From the NCBI RefSeq assembly GCF_002005565.1, contig NZ_BDJC01000033.1:1-64000 (forward strand): 64,000 bases of DNA. The letters are read 5' to 3'. Source of the DNA: Streptomyces sp. JHA26. GTDB lineage: Bacteria > Actinomycetota > Actinomycetes > Streptomycetales > Streptomycetaceae. The position numbers and the translations under genes were made by a program. Position 1 is the first letter of the stretch; each line of letters opens with the position of its first letter. Positions 8,271 to 16,005 of this stretch are shown piece after piece. The notes under the pieces were generated by a model. The model was not told the DNA's origin. It ran no database searches and saw only the letters and a list, made by a program, of their open reading frames with translations.

Positions 8271-9161
8271 ATGACCGACCAGCTCACCGTGAGCGTCCTG
8301 GGCACCGGCATCATGGGCGCCGCGATGGCGCGCAACCTCGCCCACGCCGGACTCGCCGTCCGCGCCTGGAACCGCACCCGGGACAAGGCCGAGCCGCTGG
8401 CCGCCGACGGCGCGCACATCGCCGGCGACCCCGAGGAGGCGGTGCGGGACGCCGACGTCGTCCTCACCATGCTCCACGACGGCCCGGCAGCCCTGGACGT
8501 CATGCGCCGCGCCGCCCCCGGCCTGCGCGCCGGCGCCGCCTGGGTGCAGTCGACCACCGCCGGGATCGACGCGGTCGGTGAGCTCGCCGCCTTCGCCCGC
8601 GAGCACGGCCTGGTCTTCTTCGACGCCCCCGTGCTCGGCACCCGGCAGCCCGCCGAGGCCGGCCGGTTGCTCGTCCTGGCCGCCGGCCCGGCCGACGCGC
8701 GCGACGCGGTGACGCCGGTCCTCGACGCGGTCGGCTCCCGCACGGTGTGGACCGGCGAGGACGGCGCCGCCGGCAGCGCGACCCGGCTCAAGCTCGTGGC
8801 CAACAGCTGGGTCCTCGCCGCCACCAACGCGGTCGGCGAGGTCCTGGCGCTCTCCGAGGCGCTGGGCGTGGACCCCGACGCCTTCTTCGACGCCATCGCC
8901 GACGGCCCCCTCGACATGGGCTACCTGCGCGCCAAGGCCGGCCTGATCCGCGACGGCGCACTCGTCCCGCCCCAGTTCGCCGTCACCACCGCCGCGAAGG
9001 ACGCCCGCCTGATCGTCGAGGCGGGCGAGCGGAGCGGCGTACGCCTGGACCTCGCCGCCGCGAGCGCGGAGCGCCTGGAGCGCGCCGCGGCCCAGGGACA
9101 CGGCGACGAGGACATGGCCGCCGCCTACTACGCCAGCTTCGACGAGAAACCGTCCGACTGA
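8271..9161 (+). CDS. NAD(P)-dependent beta-hydroxyacid dehydrogenase-like oxidoreductase
   Basis: A 296-residue member of the 6-phosphogluconate/3-hydroxyisobutyrate dehydrogenase family. VLGTGIMGAAMARNL near residue 8 is the GxGxxG cofactor loop. DAPVLGTRQPAEAG near residue 118 is the substrate-binding segment, where these enzymes usually have D-A-P-V-S/L-G. GSATRLKLVANSW near residue 168 contains the conserved catalytic Lys and Asn. The usual GG before the lysine loop is replaced by AG. Substrate cannot be told. It stands 78 bases before the PPOX gene in the same direction and the two may be co-transcribed. Confidence 0.9.
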   Translation: MTDQLTVSVLGTGIMGAAMARNLAHAGLAVRAWNRTRDKAEPLAADGAHIAGDPEEAVRDADVVLTMLHDGPAALDVMRRAAPGLRAGAAWVQSTTAGIDAVGELAAFAREHGLVFFDAPVLGTRQPAEAGRLLVLAAGPADARDAVTPVLDAVGSRTVWTGEDGAAGSATRLKLVANSWVLAATNAVGEVLALSEALGVDPDAFFDAIADGPLDMGYLRAKAGLIRDGALVPPQFAVTTAAKDARLIVEAGERSGVRLDLAAASAERLERAAAQGHGDEDMAAAYYASFDEKPSD

Positions 9162-9239
9162 GCGCGTCCGGGGTACCGGACACACACGGGGCACGGTGCC
9201 CGAACCGCCCGGAAACGATCACGACCCGAAGGAGATCCC

Positions 9240-9665
9240 ATGTCCAAGCCGCCGCTGCCGTCCGAGGCCGTCGACCTGCTGCGCCGCCCCAACGCGTGCG
9301 TGATGGCCACCCTCCGCTCGGACGGCAGTCCCGTCTCCACGCCCACCTGGTACGTGTGGGAGGACGACGGCCGCGTCCTGATCAACCTCGACGAGGGCCG
9401 CGTACGCCTCAAGCACCTGCGCCGCGACCCGCGCGTGACCCTCACCGTCCTCGACGGCGACGACTGGTACACGCACGTCACCCTCATCGGCCGGGTCACC
9501 GAGATGCGCGACGACGAGGGGCTGGCCGACATCGACCGGATCTCCACGCACTACACCGGCAAGCCCTACCCGAACCGGGTCCGGGCCCGGGTGAGCGCGT
9601 GGATCGAGGTCGAGCGCTGGCACGGCTGGGGCTCCCTGAAGGACAACGACCAGGCGTCCACCTGA
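9240..9665 (+). CDS. PPOX-class F420/FMN split-barrel oxidoreductase
   Basis: A 141-residue single-domain split barrel beginning MSKPPLPSEAVDLLRRPNAC. The segments MATLRSDGSPVSTPTWYVWEDD and INLDEGRVRLKHLRRDPRVTLTV match the F420-dependent or FMN-binding PPOX group common in actinomycetes. An AAGGAGAT ribosome site precedes the ATG. Function could be reduction of biliverdin-like or quinone-like compounds; nothing in the neighbourhood decides this. A perfect hairpin terminator follows directly. Confidence 0.9.
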   Translation: MSKPPLPSEAVDLLRRPNACVMATLRSDGSPVSTPTWYVWEDDGRVLINLDEGRVRLKHLRRDPRVTLTVLDGDDWYTHVTLIGRVTEMRDDEGLADIDRISTHYTGKPYPNRVRARVSAWIEVERWHGWGSLKDNDQAST

Positions 9666-9672
9666 GGACCGG

Positions 9673-9716
9673 CCGGTCACGACGTCCGGCCGGTCCCGGC
9701 CGGACGTCGTGACCGG
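9673..9716. terminator. Perfect long hairpin terminator after the PPOX gene
   Basis: Arms 9673-9693 and 9696-9716 are exact reverse complements (21 bases each) around a two-base centre; in RNA the tip would open to a loop of four or more. It begins eight bases past the PPOX stop. There is no T-run, as is usual in Streptomyces. It could stop transcription from either side. Confidence 0.8.
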
Positions 9717-9829
9717 TGTGCCGCGGTCGCCGCCGGCGTCGCGGCCGTCGCCGTTCGTGGGCGGGAGCCGGGGAACGGCAGGGACACGCCGTCGCCGATC
9801 GGGTGGGGAGGTCTTCGGGGGTGCGGGGG

Positions 9830-10384
9830 TCAGCTCGCCGCGGCCAGCAGCGGGGTGTGCCCGAGGGCCGCCGAGAACTGGTCGACCACCTGGGCGAGCG
9901 CCTCGGCGGCGGCCGGGGCGACCGACACGGAGCCGTCGTCGTGCCGGGTGATGTCCCGGTCGAGGGTGAACCAGCCCTGGACGACGTGCCGCGCGCCCAT
10001 CGAGGTGAGGACCGGGCGCAGGGCGTAGTCGATGGCCAGCACATGGGCGGCGCTGCCACCCGTGGCGAGCGGGAGCACGGCCTTGCCGGCGAGCGCGTGC
10101 TGCGGAAGCAGGTCCAGCAGTGCCTTCAACACCCCGGAGTACGCGGCCTTGTAGACCGGGGTGCCGACGACCACACCGTCCGCGGCGGCGAACAGCTCGG
10201 TGGCCTCGACGACGGCCGGGTGCGTGAAGTCGGCGCCCAGCAGCGCCTCGGCGGGAACGGTGCGGACGTCGAGCGGGACCACCCGGTGGCCCTGGGCGAC
10301 GAGCCGCTCGTCCAGGTGGCGCAGCAGGTGGTTGGTGCGGGAGGAGGCGGAGGGGCTGCCGGAGACGGACAGGACGGTGGCCAT
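9830..10384 (-). CDS. ssuE: NADPH-dependent FMN reductase, SsuE-like
   Basis: A 184-residue flavodoxin-fold reductase. VSGSPSASSRTNHLLRH near residue 8 is the FMN phosphate loop and VVGTPVYKAAYSGVLKALLDLLP near residue 74 is the SsuE-type active-site segment. SsuE provides FMNH2 to sulfonate monooxygenases during sulfur limitation. The start at 10384 follows AAAGAGG. A 28-residue Cys-Cys leader ORF lies 231 bases upstream on the same strand, supporting a sulfur-assimilation role. No monooxygenase gene is adjacent, so the symbol is by family, not by operon. Confidence 0.85.
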   Translation of the reverse strand: MATVLSVSGSPSASSRTNHLLRHLDERLVAQGHRVVPLDVRTVPAEALLGADFTHPAVVEATELFAAADGVVVGTPVYKAAYSGVLKALLDLLPQHALAGKAVLPLATGGSAAHVLAIDYALRPVLTSMGARHVVQGWFTLDRDITRHDDGSVSVAPAAAEALAQVVDQFSAALGHTPLLAAAS

Positions 10385-10564
10385 GGGGACCTCTTTCGGG
10401 AACACCCGGGCGCCTTCGCGTGCCGGGGCACACGGGGCCGGGCAGGGGACACGAGGGCCGTCGCGCGGGGACCGGAGCCCGGGGGAAGCCGGCGCACCGG
10501 ACTCCCGCTTCGGGCGCGTCGGCGTACGGTGGTGAGGGACCGCTCAGGCGGGGAGACGGGGGCT

Positions 10565-10583
10565 CGCCGCGGAGCTCGCGGCG
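10565..10583 (-). promoter_or_regulatory. Hairpin between leader ORF and ssuE-like gene (possible attenuator)
   Basis: CGCCGCG-GAGCT-CGCGGCG is a perfect 7-5-7 inverted repeat 32 bases after the leader stop codon and about 180 bases before the reductase start. Its place suits an attenuator or ribosome-site-masking stem controlled by leader translation. An alternative pairing partner was not worked out. Confidence 0.5.
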
Positions 10584-10614
10584 CTGCGAGGGGACGGCGG
10601 CTGCGGCGGAAGCG

Positions 10615-10701
10615 TCAGACCGGGCGGCGACAGCAGGCGCTGGAGACACGCGCCAGGTCGACGTGGCGCCGCCGCGTGAGATCCGGTCGCGTCTGCTTCA
10701 T
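10615..10701 (-). CDS. Putative cysteine-responsive leader peptide
   Basis: A 28-codon ORF starting ATG at 10701 and ending TGA at 10615. It contains RRRHVDLARVSSACCRRP, the hallmark (RRHVDL, R-V/M-S-S-A, then Cys) of the small 'putative leader peptide' family found upstream of sulfur genes in actinobacteria. Two consecutive Cys codons (TGC TGT) sit near the end, where stalling under cysteine shortage would change folding of the downstream RNA. It precedes an SsuE-like flavin reductase with a hairpin between. The family likeness is from memory, the control mechanism is inference. Confidence 0.8.
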   Translation of the reverse strand: MKQTRPDLTRRRHVDLARVSSACCRRPV

Positions 10702-10844
10702 GACGGCGATCGTGGCAGTGGGCCCGCGCGGCCGTCAAGGAACGGCGGGCCGTCCCCGTGCGTCTTCCGCGGGATTTCACACGGGCGTGACAGACACCGG
10801 CACCGTACGGCAAATACGCTCTTTTCCGGGGTATTTGGGGCTCC

Positions 10845-11081
10845 ATGACGTTGCCCAAGCCGCTCAAGAACGCGCTCGTCGTCGTCCTCGCCTATGTCTG
10901 CATCGCGTTGCTCCTGAGATACCGGCGCGACGGAATGGACTGGGGCCCGGCACTGCTGATCGCCCTGCTCGCCACCCCGCTCGCCCTGCTGCTGTCCGCC
11001 GGACGGGACCGGCTCATGAACTCGGCCCAGCGGGCGGGTGAGCGGGCACGAGAACGTCGGCGGGGGCACGCCTCCGAGTAG
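10845..11081 (+). CDS. Small membrane protein (DUF4229-like)
   Basis: A 78-residue protein with two predicted membrane helices (about residues 9-24 and 34-51) separated by LRYRRDGMDWG and followed by a basic tail with RERRRGH. This shape recalls the small DUF4229 proteins of actinomycetes, but I am not certain of the family. No function can be inferred. It is separated from the ram cluster by a 441-base gap. Confidence 0.65.
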   Translation: MTLPKPLKNALVVVLAYVCIALLLRYRRDGMDWGPALLIALLATPLALLLSAGRDRLMNSAQRAGERARERRRGHASE

Positions 11082-11522
11082 CGCGGCGTCTGTCCCGGGC
11101 GCGTGGTGTGCCGGGGAGCCGACGGGGTCGCGCGCAAGTCGGTGCGGTCCGGAGGCGGGCTTTCGGGCCACATTCACTCCGACGGTTTTCGGCCCATGGG
11201 GCCCGGGCCGCGGACGTTCCTTCCGTCTCTCCCCTCCCCGCCCGCTCCGTTCGCGGAGCGGAGCGCCTGGTTGCGGGCGGTCGCCCGGCCGGCCCGTACC
11301 GCGGGCCCGCCGCCGGCCTCCGTGCCGGCGACGATATCCGGCCTGGCCGCCCGTCGCGGTCGTGGCGTCGGACGCCGCGCAGAACGGCGGATTGACGTCG
11401 CTTTCCGGCGGTCCGCCCGTACCCGGTGCTTCTCGGACGGAACCCCGGGGCAGACGGCTGGGGACATTGGGGGACGAGCCCGGTGGTCCGCGACGACGGC
11501 CGGGAGACCTTGGGGGTCGTAC
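11082..11522. other. Gap upstream of ramR with no gene seen
   Basis: This 441-base stretch shows no convincing coding frame. It must contain the ramR promoter. GGCCCATGGGGCCCGGGCC near 11190 is a compact self-complementary element. I could not pick a clear -10/-35 pair. Confidence 0.5.
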
Positions 11523-12119
11523 ATGGTCCGTGTTCTCGTGGTGCACGACGCGTTGCTGCTGCGTTCGGCACTGGAGCAACTGCTGCTGTCCGCCGACGGA
11601 CTCGAGGTCCTGTCCATGCCCTCCCGGGGAGAGGGGCCCGACGAGGACGACTTACCGGTGGACGTGTGCGTCGTGGACGGGGACTGTCTGGAGGGGACGG
11701 AGGACCTCTGCCGCGCCCCCTACTGGGATCGGAGCGGGGCTCGGCTGGTCGTCCTCGCGGCGCCGGAACGGCCGGGCGTGCTGCGCAGGGCGTTCGACGC
11801 GGGAGCGCTCGGCTTCGTCGCCAAGGACGCCCCGTCGCACCGGCTGATCGACGCCGTGCACACCGTCGCCAAGGGCGAACGGTTCCTCGACGAGAGACTC
11901 ACCGTCCCCCTGCTCAAGGCGTCCCAGACGCCCCTGACGACCCGTGAGCTCCACGTGGTGGCACAGGCGGCGCAGGGCTCCTCCATAGCCGAGATAGCCG
12001 GTGTCCTCCACCTGTCGCGGGGAACGGTCCGCAACTACATGGCCAGCGCGATACGCAAGGTCGGCGCGCGCAACCGGGTGGACGCCATACGCATAGTCCA
12101 GAGCGCCGGCTGGATGTGA
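11523..12119 (+). CDS. ramR: RamR-like response regulator of the SapB cluster
   Basis: A 198-residue NarL/LuxR-type regulator. The receiver domain (about 1-118) has VLVVHDALLLRSAL at the first strand, Asp52 in VDVCVVDGD as the candidate phospho-acceptor, and the conserved Lys in GFVAKDAP. The first acidic pair is HD rather than the usual DD. The C-terminal LuxR helix-turn-helix reads LTTRELHVVAQAAQGSSIAEIAG and RGTVRNYMASAIRKVGARNR. It is convergent with ramB, with 26 bases between the stops. In S. coelicolor RamR activates ramCSAB. No partner kinase gene is adjacent. Confidence 0.88.
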   Translation: MVRVLVVHDALLLRSALEQLLLSADGLEVLSMPSRGEGPDEDDLPVDVCVVDGDCLEGTEDLCRAPYWDRSGARLVVLAAPERPGVLRRAFDAGALGFVAKDAPSHRLIDAVHTVAKGERFLDERLTVPLLKASQTPLTTRELHVVAQAAQGSSIAEIAGVLHLSRGTVRNYMASAIRKVGARNRVDAIRIVQSAGWM

Positions 12120-12138
12120 GGAGGCGGGGCACGGGGAC

Positions 12139-12156
12139 GCCGGGGTCACCCCCGGC
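12139..12156. terminator. Bidirectional terminator between ramR and ramB
   Basis: GCCGGGG-TCAC-CCCCGGC is a perfect 7-4-7 hairpin located where the two genes converge; it includes the ramB stop codon. Outer GGAC/GTCC bases extend the stem with a bulge. Confidence 0.65.
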
Positions 12157-13933
12157 TCTCGTCCCAGTGCCCCACCAGATCGCGGTAGAGCGGTGAACGG
12201 ACGAGGAGTTCACGGTGCGTTCCGCAGATCGCACCGGTACCGTCCAGTACGAGGATCCGGTCGGCCCGCAACGCCGAGGACATGCGGTGGGCCACCACGA
12301 CCAGCGCGCCCGGACGCCGGGCGAGGGCCTCCTCGGCCCGTGCCTCGGCAGCCGGGTCGAGGTGGCAGGTCGCCTCGTCGAGCAGGAGCAGGCGCGCCGT
12401 GGACAGGTGCGCCCGCACCAGCACGAGCAGTTGACGCTCGCCCTGCGAGAGGTCGCCCGGGACGAGCGGCGCGTCCAGCCCGCCCAGGCGCTCGACGAGC
12501 GCGTCGGCACCGAGCTCGCGCACGGCGGCCCGGACGCGGGCCGCGGGGGCGTCCGGCCGCAGATAGGTGAGGTTGTCCCGCACCGACGCGGTGAAGACGT
12601 ACGCCTGCTGGGGCAACAGCACCCGCAGGTCGGAGAGTTCGGTCGACGCACGGCCGGTGACCGCATGGCCGGCCACCTCGACCGCACCACCGCTCGGCGC
12701 CAGTGTCCCGGCCACCAGGCGGGTGAGGGTCGACTTGCCGATGCCGCTGGGGCCGACGACGGCCAGGTGCTCGCCGTCCTCGACCCGCAGGTCGAGCGCG
12801 TCGAGGACCGGCTCCGCCCGCGCGCCGTAGGACAGCGTCACCGACCGCAGCTCCACGGCGGGCGCCGGTGCCCCCGCCCGCCGGCCCGCGTCCGCGGCGG
12901 GCGCGGCCGGCGACGTGCCGGTCAGGGGCGGACGCGGATCCGTGCCGATGAAGCGGTCCAGGACCACGAGCAGCCGCGTCCCCGCGGCGCCGATCGCCGA
13001 CATGAGGGTGTGCAGGGCGGGCAGCAGGGCCTGGGCGAGGTAGGTGAAGGCGCCCAGCAGCGCACCGGTGGTGACCCCCTTGCCGCGCAGCCACGGCACG
13101 GTCACCAGCAGGAGCAGGACCGGCAGCTGGCCCGCGACACCGAGGGCCAGCGTGCGCACCGCGGCCCAACGGGCGAGGACGCGCGCGGTGGCGGCGGCGT
13201 CCGCGACGAGCCGTTCACCGTCGCGCTCCACCTCCTCCTGGGTGCCGCAGGCGGTGATGTCGCGCAGCGCCCCCCGGGTCCGCGCCGCGTGATCGCCCAG
13301 CGCCTCGTCGGCGGCGAGGGCCCGTCGCTGCGCCGCCGCCATGGGCCGCAGCGTGACCAGGAACAGGGCGAGGCCCCCGGCAAGGGGCGGCACGACCACC
13401 ACGAGCAGCGCCGGGTCCAGCGAGAACAGACCGAGCAGCGCGCCCGCGGCGGTGAAGACGAACGAGCGCAGGGTCAGCACGAGTCCGGCGAAGCTGTCCC
13501 GCACGATCTCGACCTGGTTGGTGAGCCGTGAGACGGCGGCACGGTCCCGGCCGCCGGGGCGGGCCTGCGCGTCCGCCATGGACCGTACGACCGCCCGTCG
13601 CACCAGACGGTCCCGCAACGGCTCGGTCAGACCGGCCAGTTGGGCGAAGACCCCCCTGACCACGGGCGCCCCGAGCACCACGGCGACGGCGGCGACCGCG
13701 AGCCAGCCGAGCCCCGCGGCCGTGTCACCGGCCAGGAAGCCCCGGTCGACGGCCCGGGCGACGCCGTAACCGACCAGGAAGGTCTGCGCGGACTCGGCCA
13801 CCGACCACGCCCCGAGCCGTGTGAGGACGCCCTTGCGCCCGGCCAGGAAACGCCGGGCGTGCGGCCGGACCCGGCGCAGCGGACCGGGCTCCCGGCCGGA
13901 CCGCACCGCAGGGCCGCCGCCGACGGCGGTCAC
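12146..13933 (-). CDS. ramB: ABC exporter half-transporter RamB
   Basis: A 595-residue fused membrane/ATPase protein. The first 330 residues hold the membrane segments (FLVGYGVARAVDRGFLAG, LGWLAVAAVAVVLGAPVVRGV, LLVVVVPPLAGGLALFLVTL). The ATPase domain has Walker A VVGPSGIGKSTLT, signature DLSQGERQLLVLVRAHL and Walker B LLLLDEATCHLDP. The GTG start overlaps the ramA stop by four bases (GTGA). In S. coelicolor RamA and RamB are thought to form a heterodimer exporting SapB. Here the gene order (C-S-A-B) is the same. Confidence 0.9.
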   Translation of the reverse strand: MTAVGGGPAVRSGREPGPLRRVRPHARRFLAGRKGVLTRLGAWSVAESAQTFLVGYGVARAVDRGFLAGDTAAGLGWLAVAAVAVVLGAPVVRGVFAQLAGLTEPLRDRLVRRAVVRSMADAQARPGGRDRAAVSRLTNQVEIVRDSFAGLVLTLRSFVFTAAGALLGLFSLDPALLVVVVPPLAGGLALFLVTLRPMAAAQRRALAADEALGDHAARTRGALRDITACGTQEEVERDGERLVADAAATARVLARWAAVRTLALGVAGQLPVLLLLVTVPWLRGKGVTTGALLGAFTYLAQALLPALHTLMSAIGAAGTRLLVVLDRFIGTDPRPPLTGTSPAAPAADAGRRAGAPAPAVELRSVTLSYGARAEPVLDALDLRVEDGEHLAVVGPSGIGKSTLTRLVAGTLAPSGGAVEVAGHAVTGRASTELSDLRVLLPQQAYVFTASVRDNLTYLRPDAPAARVRAAVRELGADALVERLGGLDAPLVPGDLSQGERQLLVLVRAHLSTARLLLLDEATCHLDPAAEARAEEALARRPGALVVVAHRMSSALRADRILVLDGTGAICGTHRELLVRSPLYRDLVGHWDESRG

Positions 13934-15711
13934 GGCCGCGCCTCGCCGTGCAGGGAGACGGCCCGGACGCCCGCGGGCCCGGTGTCCGCCTCGTCGGCGC
14001 CGGGGTCGGCGTCGGTGGCGAACACCGCCCGGTAGGCGGCGCGTTCCCACAGCAGCCGATGGGGGCCGACCTCCCGCACCCGCCCGTCCTCCAGCCAGAT
14101 CACCAGGTCCGCCCGCGCCGCGACCGACGGGCGGTGCGCCACGACCAGGCGGGTGGTGCCCTCGAGCGCGTGGCGCACCGCCCGGTCCACGGCGTGCTCG
14201 GTGGCGGTGTCGAGACTGGACGTCGCGTCGTCCATCACGAGCAGCCGGCCCGCGTGGGCGAACGCCCGGGCCAGACCCAGACGCTGGTACTCCCCGCCGG
14301 ACAGCGGGACGTCGGCGAGCGGGGTGTCGTACGTCCGCGGCAGGCGGCGTACGAAGGCGTCGGCGCCCGCGAGGCGGACCGCCTCCCGCACCCGGCGCTC
14401 CGTCACGGGAGGCGTTCCGGCCGCGACCGCCTCGGCCACGGTGCCGTCACCGAGCACCGGGCGCGCGAAGGCGAAACCGACCTCGGCGCGCAGGCTCGCA
14501 CGGGTCAGGGAGTCCAGCGGGGCGCCGTCCAGCAGGACCTCCCCCTCGTCGGGGTCGATCAGCCGGCCCGCCACGGCGGCCAGGACGGACTTGCCGGCGC
14601 CGCTGCGGCCCACGACCGCGGCCGTCGCCCCGCCGGGCACCACCACGTCGTCCGCCCGCAGCACCTCCGTCCCCTCCCGCAGGACGCGCACACCGCGCAA
14701 CGCGAGGACGCCCGGGCCGCCCGGGGGCAGGGTCCGGTCGCCGTGACGCAGGGCGGGCAGCCGCTCCAGGGCCGTGGTGCGCTCCCGCGCCGTCCGGCCC
14801 CGGACCAGCGCGCCGAGCAGCGTGGCCGCGCTGCCGAACCCGGCGGCCAGCTGCGCGTAGCGGCACACCGCCAGCAGCTCGCCGACGCTCAGGGCGCCCG
14901 CGCCGAGCCGGAGCCCGCCGACCGCCGTGGCCGCCACCGTCAGCAGCGGGACGAGGACACCGCCGGTGGCCAGCGCCCGCCCGTGCAGGACCCACATGCG
15001 CTCGCCCAGCGCGCCGAGCTCCGTCAACGGCCGGAGCACCCGCTCGCGTTCACGGTCCGCCGTCCCGGCGGCGGCGATGGTCTCCGCGCCCTCCAGGGCT
15101 TCCAGCAGGCGGCCCGCGATGTCCGACTGCACGCGCTGGTAGGCACGCACCGACGCCCCCGTGTCGCGCGCGAAGACCCGCAGCACCAGCGCCAGGGCGG
15201 GCAGTCCGGCCAGAACGCACCCGGCGACCCACACGTCGACGAAGACCAGCGCGACGAGCGCGCCGGCCGGGGTGATCAGCGAGGCGGCCAGCGCGGCCCG
15301 GGCCGCCGGGGCGCCGCCCGCGTCGGAGGCGTTGAGCGTCAGCCGCGTCCCCACGTCCCCCGCGGAGTACGGACGCGTCGCGTCCGGTACCGCGCGCAAC
15401 AGGCCGGCGAGGGCCCGGGAGCGGATCGACGCGGTCCAGGCGGCGGTGCACCGGCCGGTGAGCAGCGCGGTCAGACCGTCGAGGAGAACCTCGCCGGTGA
15501 GCAGGGCCACGCTCACCGCGAGCCAGGGCCCGGCGCTGCCGTCGTGCAGCAGCAGATCCAGTGCCCGGCCGAGGACCAGGGGCTGCGCGACCGCGGCGGC
15601 GGCCGCGGCCACCGAGCACACCAGCACCAGCAGTTCGGGCACACGGCCGGGATCCGCGCCGGGCGAGCCGGACACGCGCTTGTGCCGTCGCCGGACCGGG
15701 GTCGTGTCCAC
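13930..15711 (-). CDS. ramA: ABC exporter half-transporter RamA
   Basis: A 593-residue ABC half-transporter. Membrane part about 1-330 (PELLVLVCSVAAAAAAVAQPLVLGRALDLLL at the start). ATPase domain: Walker A VVGRSGAGKSVLAAVAG, signature PLSGGEYQRLGLARAFAHA, Walker B LLVMDDATSSLDT. The GTG start at 15711 is chosen because GGAGGGG stands about eight bases upstream; an earlier ATG at 15822 would run through the strong hairpin before the gene. Walker B has D-D rather than D-E before ATSSLD, so the usual catalytic glutamate is replaced by Asp. Confidence 0.9.
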   Translation of the reverse strand: MDTTPVRRRHKRVSGSPGADPGRVPELLVLVCSVAAAAAAVAQPLVLGRALDLLLHDGSAGPWLAVSVALLTGEVLLDGLTALLTGRCTAAWTASIRSRALAGLLRAVPDATRPYSAGDVGTRLTLNASDAGGAPAARAALAASLITPAGALVALVFVDVWVAGCVLAGLPALALVLRVFARDTGASVRAYQRVQSDIAGRLLEALEGAETIAAAGTADRERERVLRPLTELGALGERMWVLHGRALATGGVLVPLLTVAATAVGGLRLGAGALSVGELLAVCRYAQLAAGFGSAATLLGALVRGRTARERTTALERLPALRHGDRTLPPGGPGVLALRGVRVLREGTEVLRADDVVVPGGATAAVVGRSGAGKSVLAAVAGRLIDPDEGEVLLDGAPLDSLTRASLRAEVGFAFARPVLGDGTVAEAVAAGTPPVTERRVREAVRLAGADAFVRRLPRTYDTPLADVPLSGGEYQRLGLARAFAHAGRLLVMDDATSSLDTATEHAVDRAVRHALEGTTRLVVAHRPSVAARADLVIWLEDGRVREVGPHRLLWERAAYRAVFATDADPGADEADTGPAGVRAVSLHGEARP

Positions 15712-15806
15712 CAGCCACCCCTCCTCGTGGTCGGCGCCGCACGCGGCGGCGTGACACGGCACCGGCGCCCCGGCGGTGAGGCCGGGACGCCGGTACCGGA
15801 CCGGAC

Positions 15807-15833
15807 GGCCCGCCGCGGTCACCGCGGCGGGCC
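15807..15833 (-). terminator. Intra-operon hairpin between ramS and ramA
   Basis: GGCCCGCCGCGG-TCA-CCGCGGCGGGCC is a perfect 12-3-12 inverted repeat 11 bases after the ramS stop and about 95 bases before ramA. It is placed to terminate most transcripts after ramS, giving more SapB precursor and synthetase than exporter, or to protect a shorter ramCS message from decay. Confidence 0.75.
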
Positions 15834-15843
15834 GCCTCGGACG

Positions 15844-15972
15844 TCAGTTACAGGTCGTGACGGAGAGGCTGCTGTCACCGCAGAGCAGGAGGCTGGCGCG
15901 GCTGCCGGTCTCGACGTCCCCCATGGCCTCTTCCTTCGGGGTCTCCATCGACTGCAGGTCGAACAGGTTCAT
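15844..15972 (-). CDS. ramS: SapB lanthipeptide precursor RamS
   Basis: A 42-residue class III lanthipeptide precursor. The leader (1-21) begins MNLFDLQSMETPKEE and carries the LFDLQ motif recognised by class III synthetases. The 21-residue core starts TGSRASLLLCGDSS and has two S-x2-S-x3-C motifs (core S3/S6/C10 and S13/S16/C20) for ring formation. From memory it matches S. coelicolor RamS except valine for isoleucine at core position 17. The ATG at 15972 is preferred: GAAGGG is nine bases upstream, while the ATG at 15981 directly abuts it. SapB is the surfactant for aerial growth. Confidence 0.96.
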   Translation of the reverse strand: MNLFDLQSMETPKEEAMGDVETGSRASLLLCGDSSLSVTTCN

Positions 15973-16005
15973 GTTGCTCATCCCTTCGTACGGACAACGG
16001 GTTGG

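Noticed and set aside
15972-15981. Upstream ATG giving RamS an extra MSN
   Set aside because: The GAAGGG ribosome site touches this ATG directly, whereas it is nine bases from the MNLFDL start, which also matches known RamS length.
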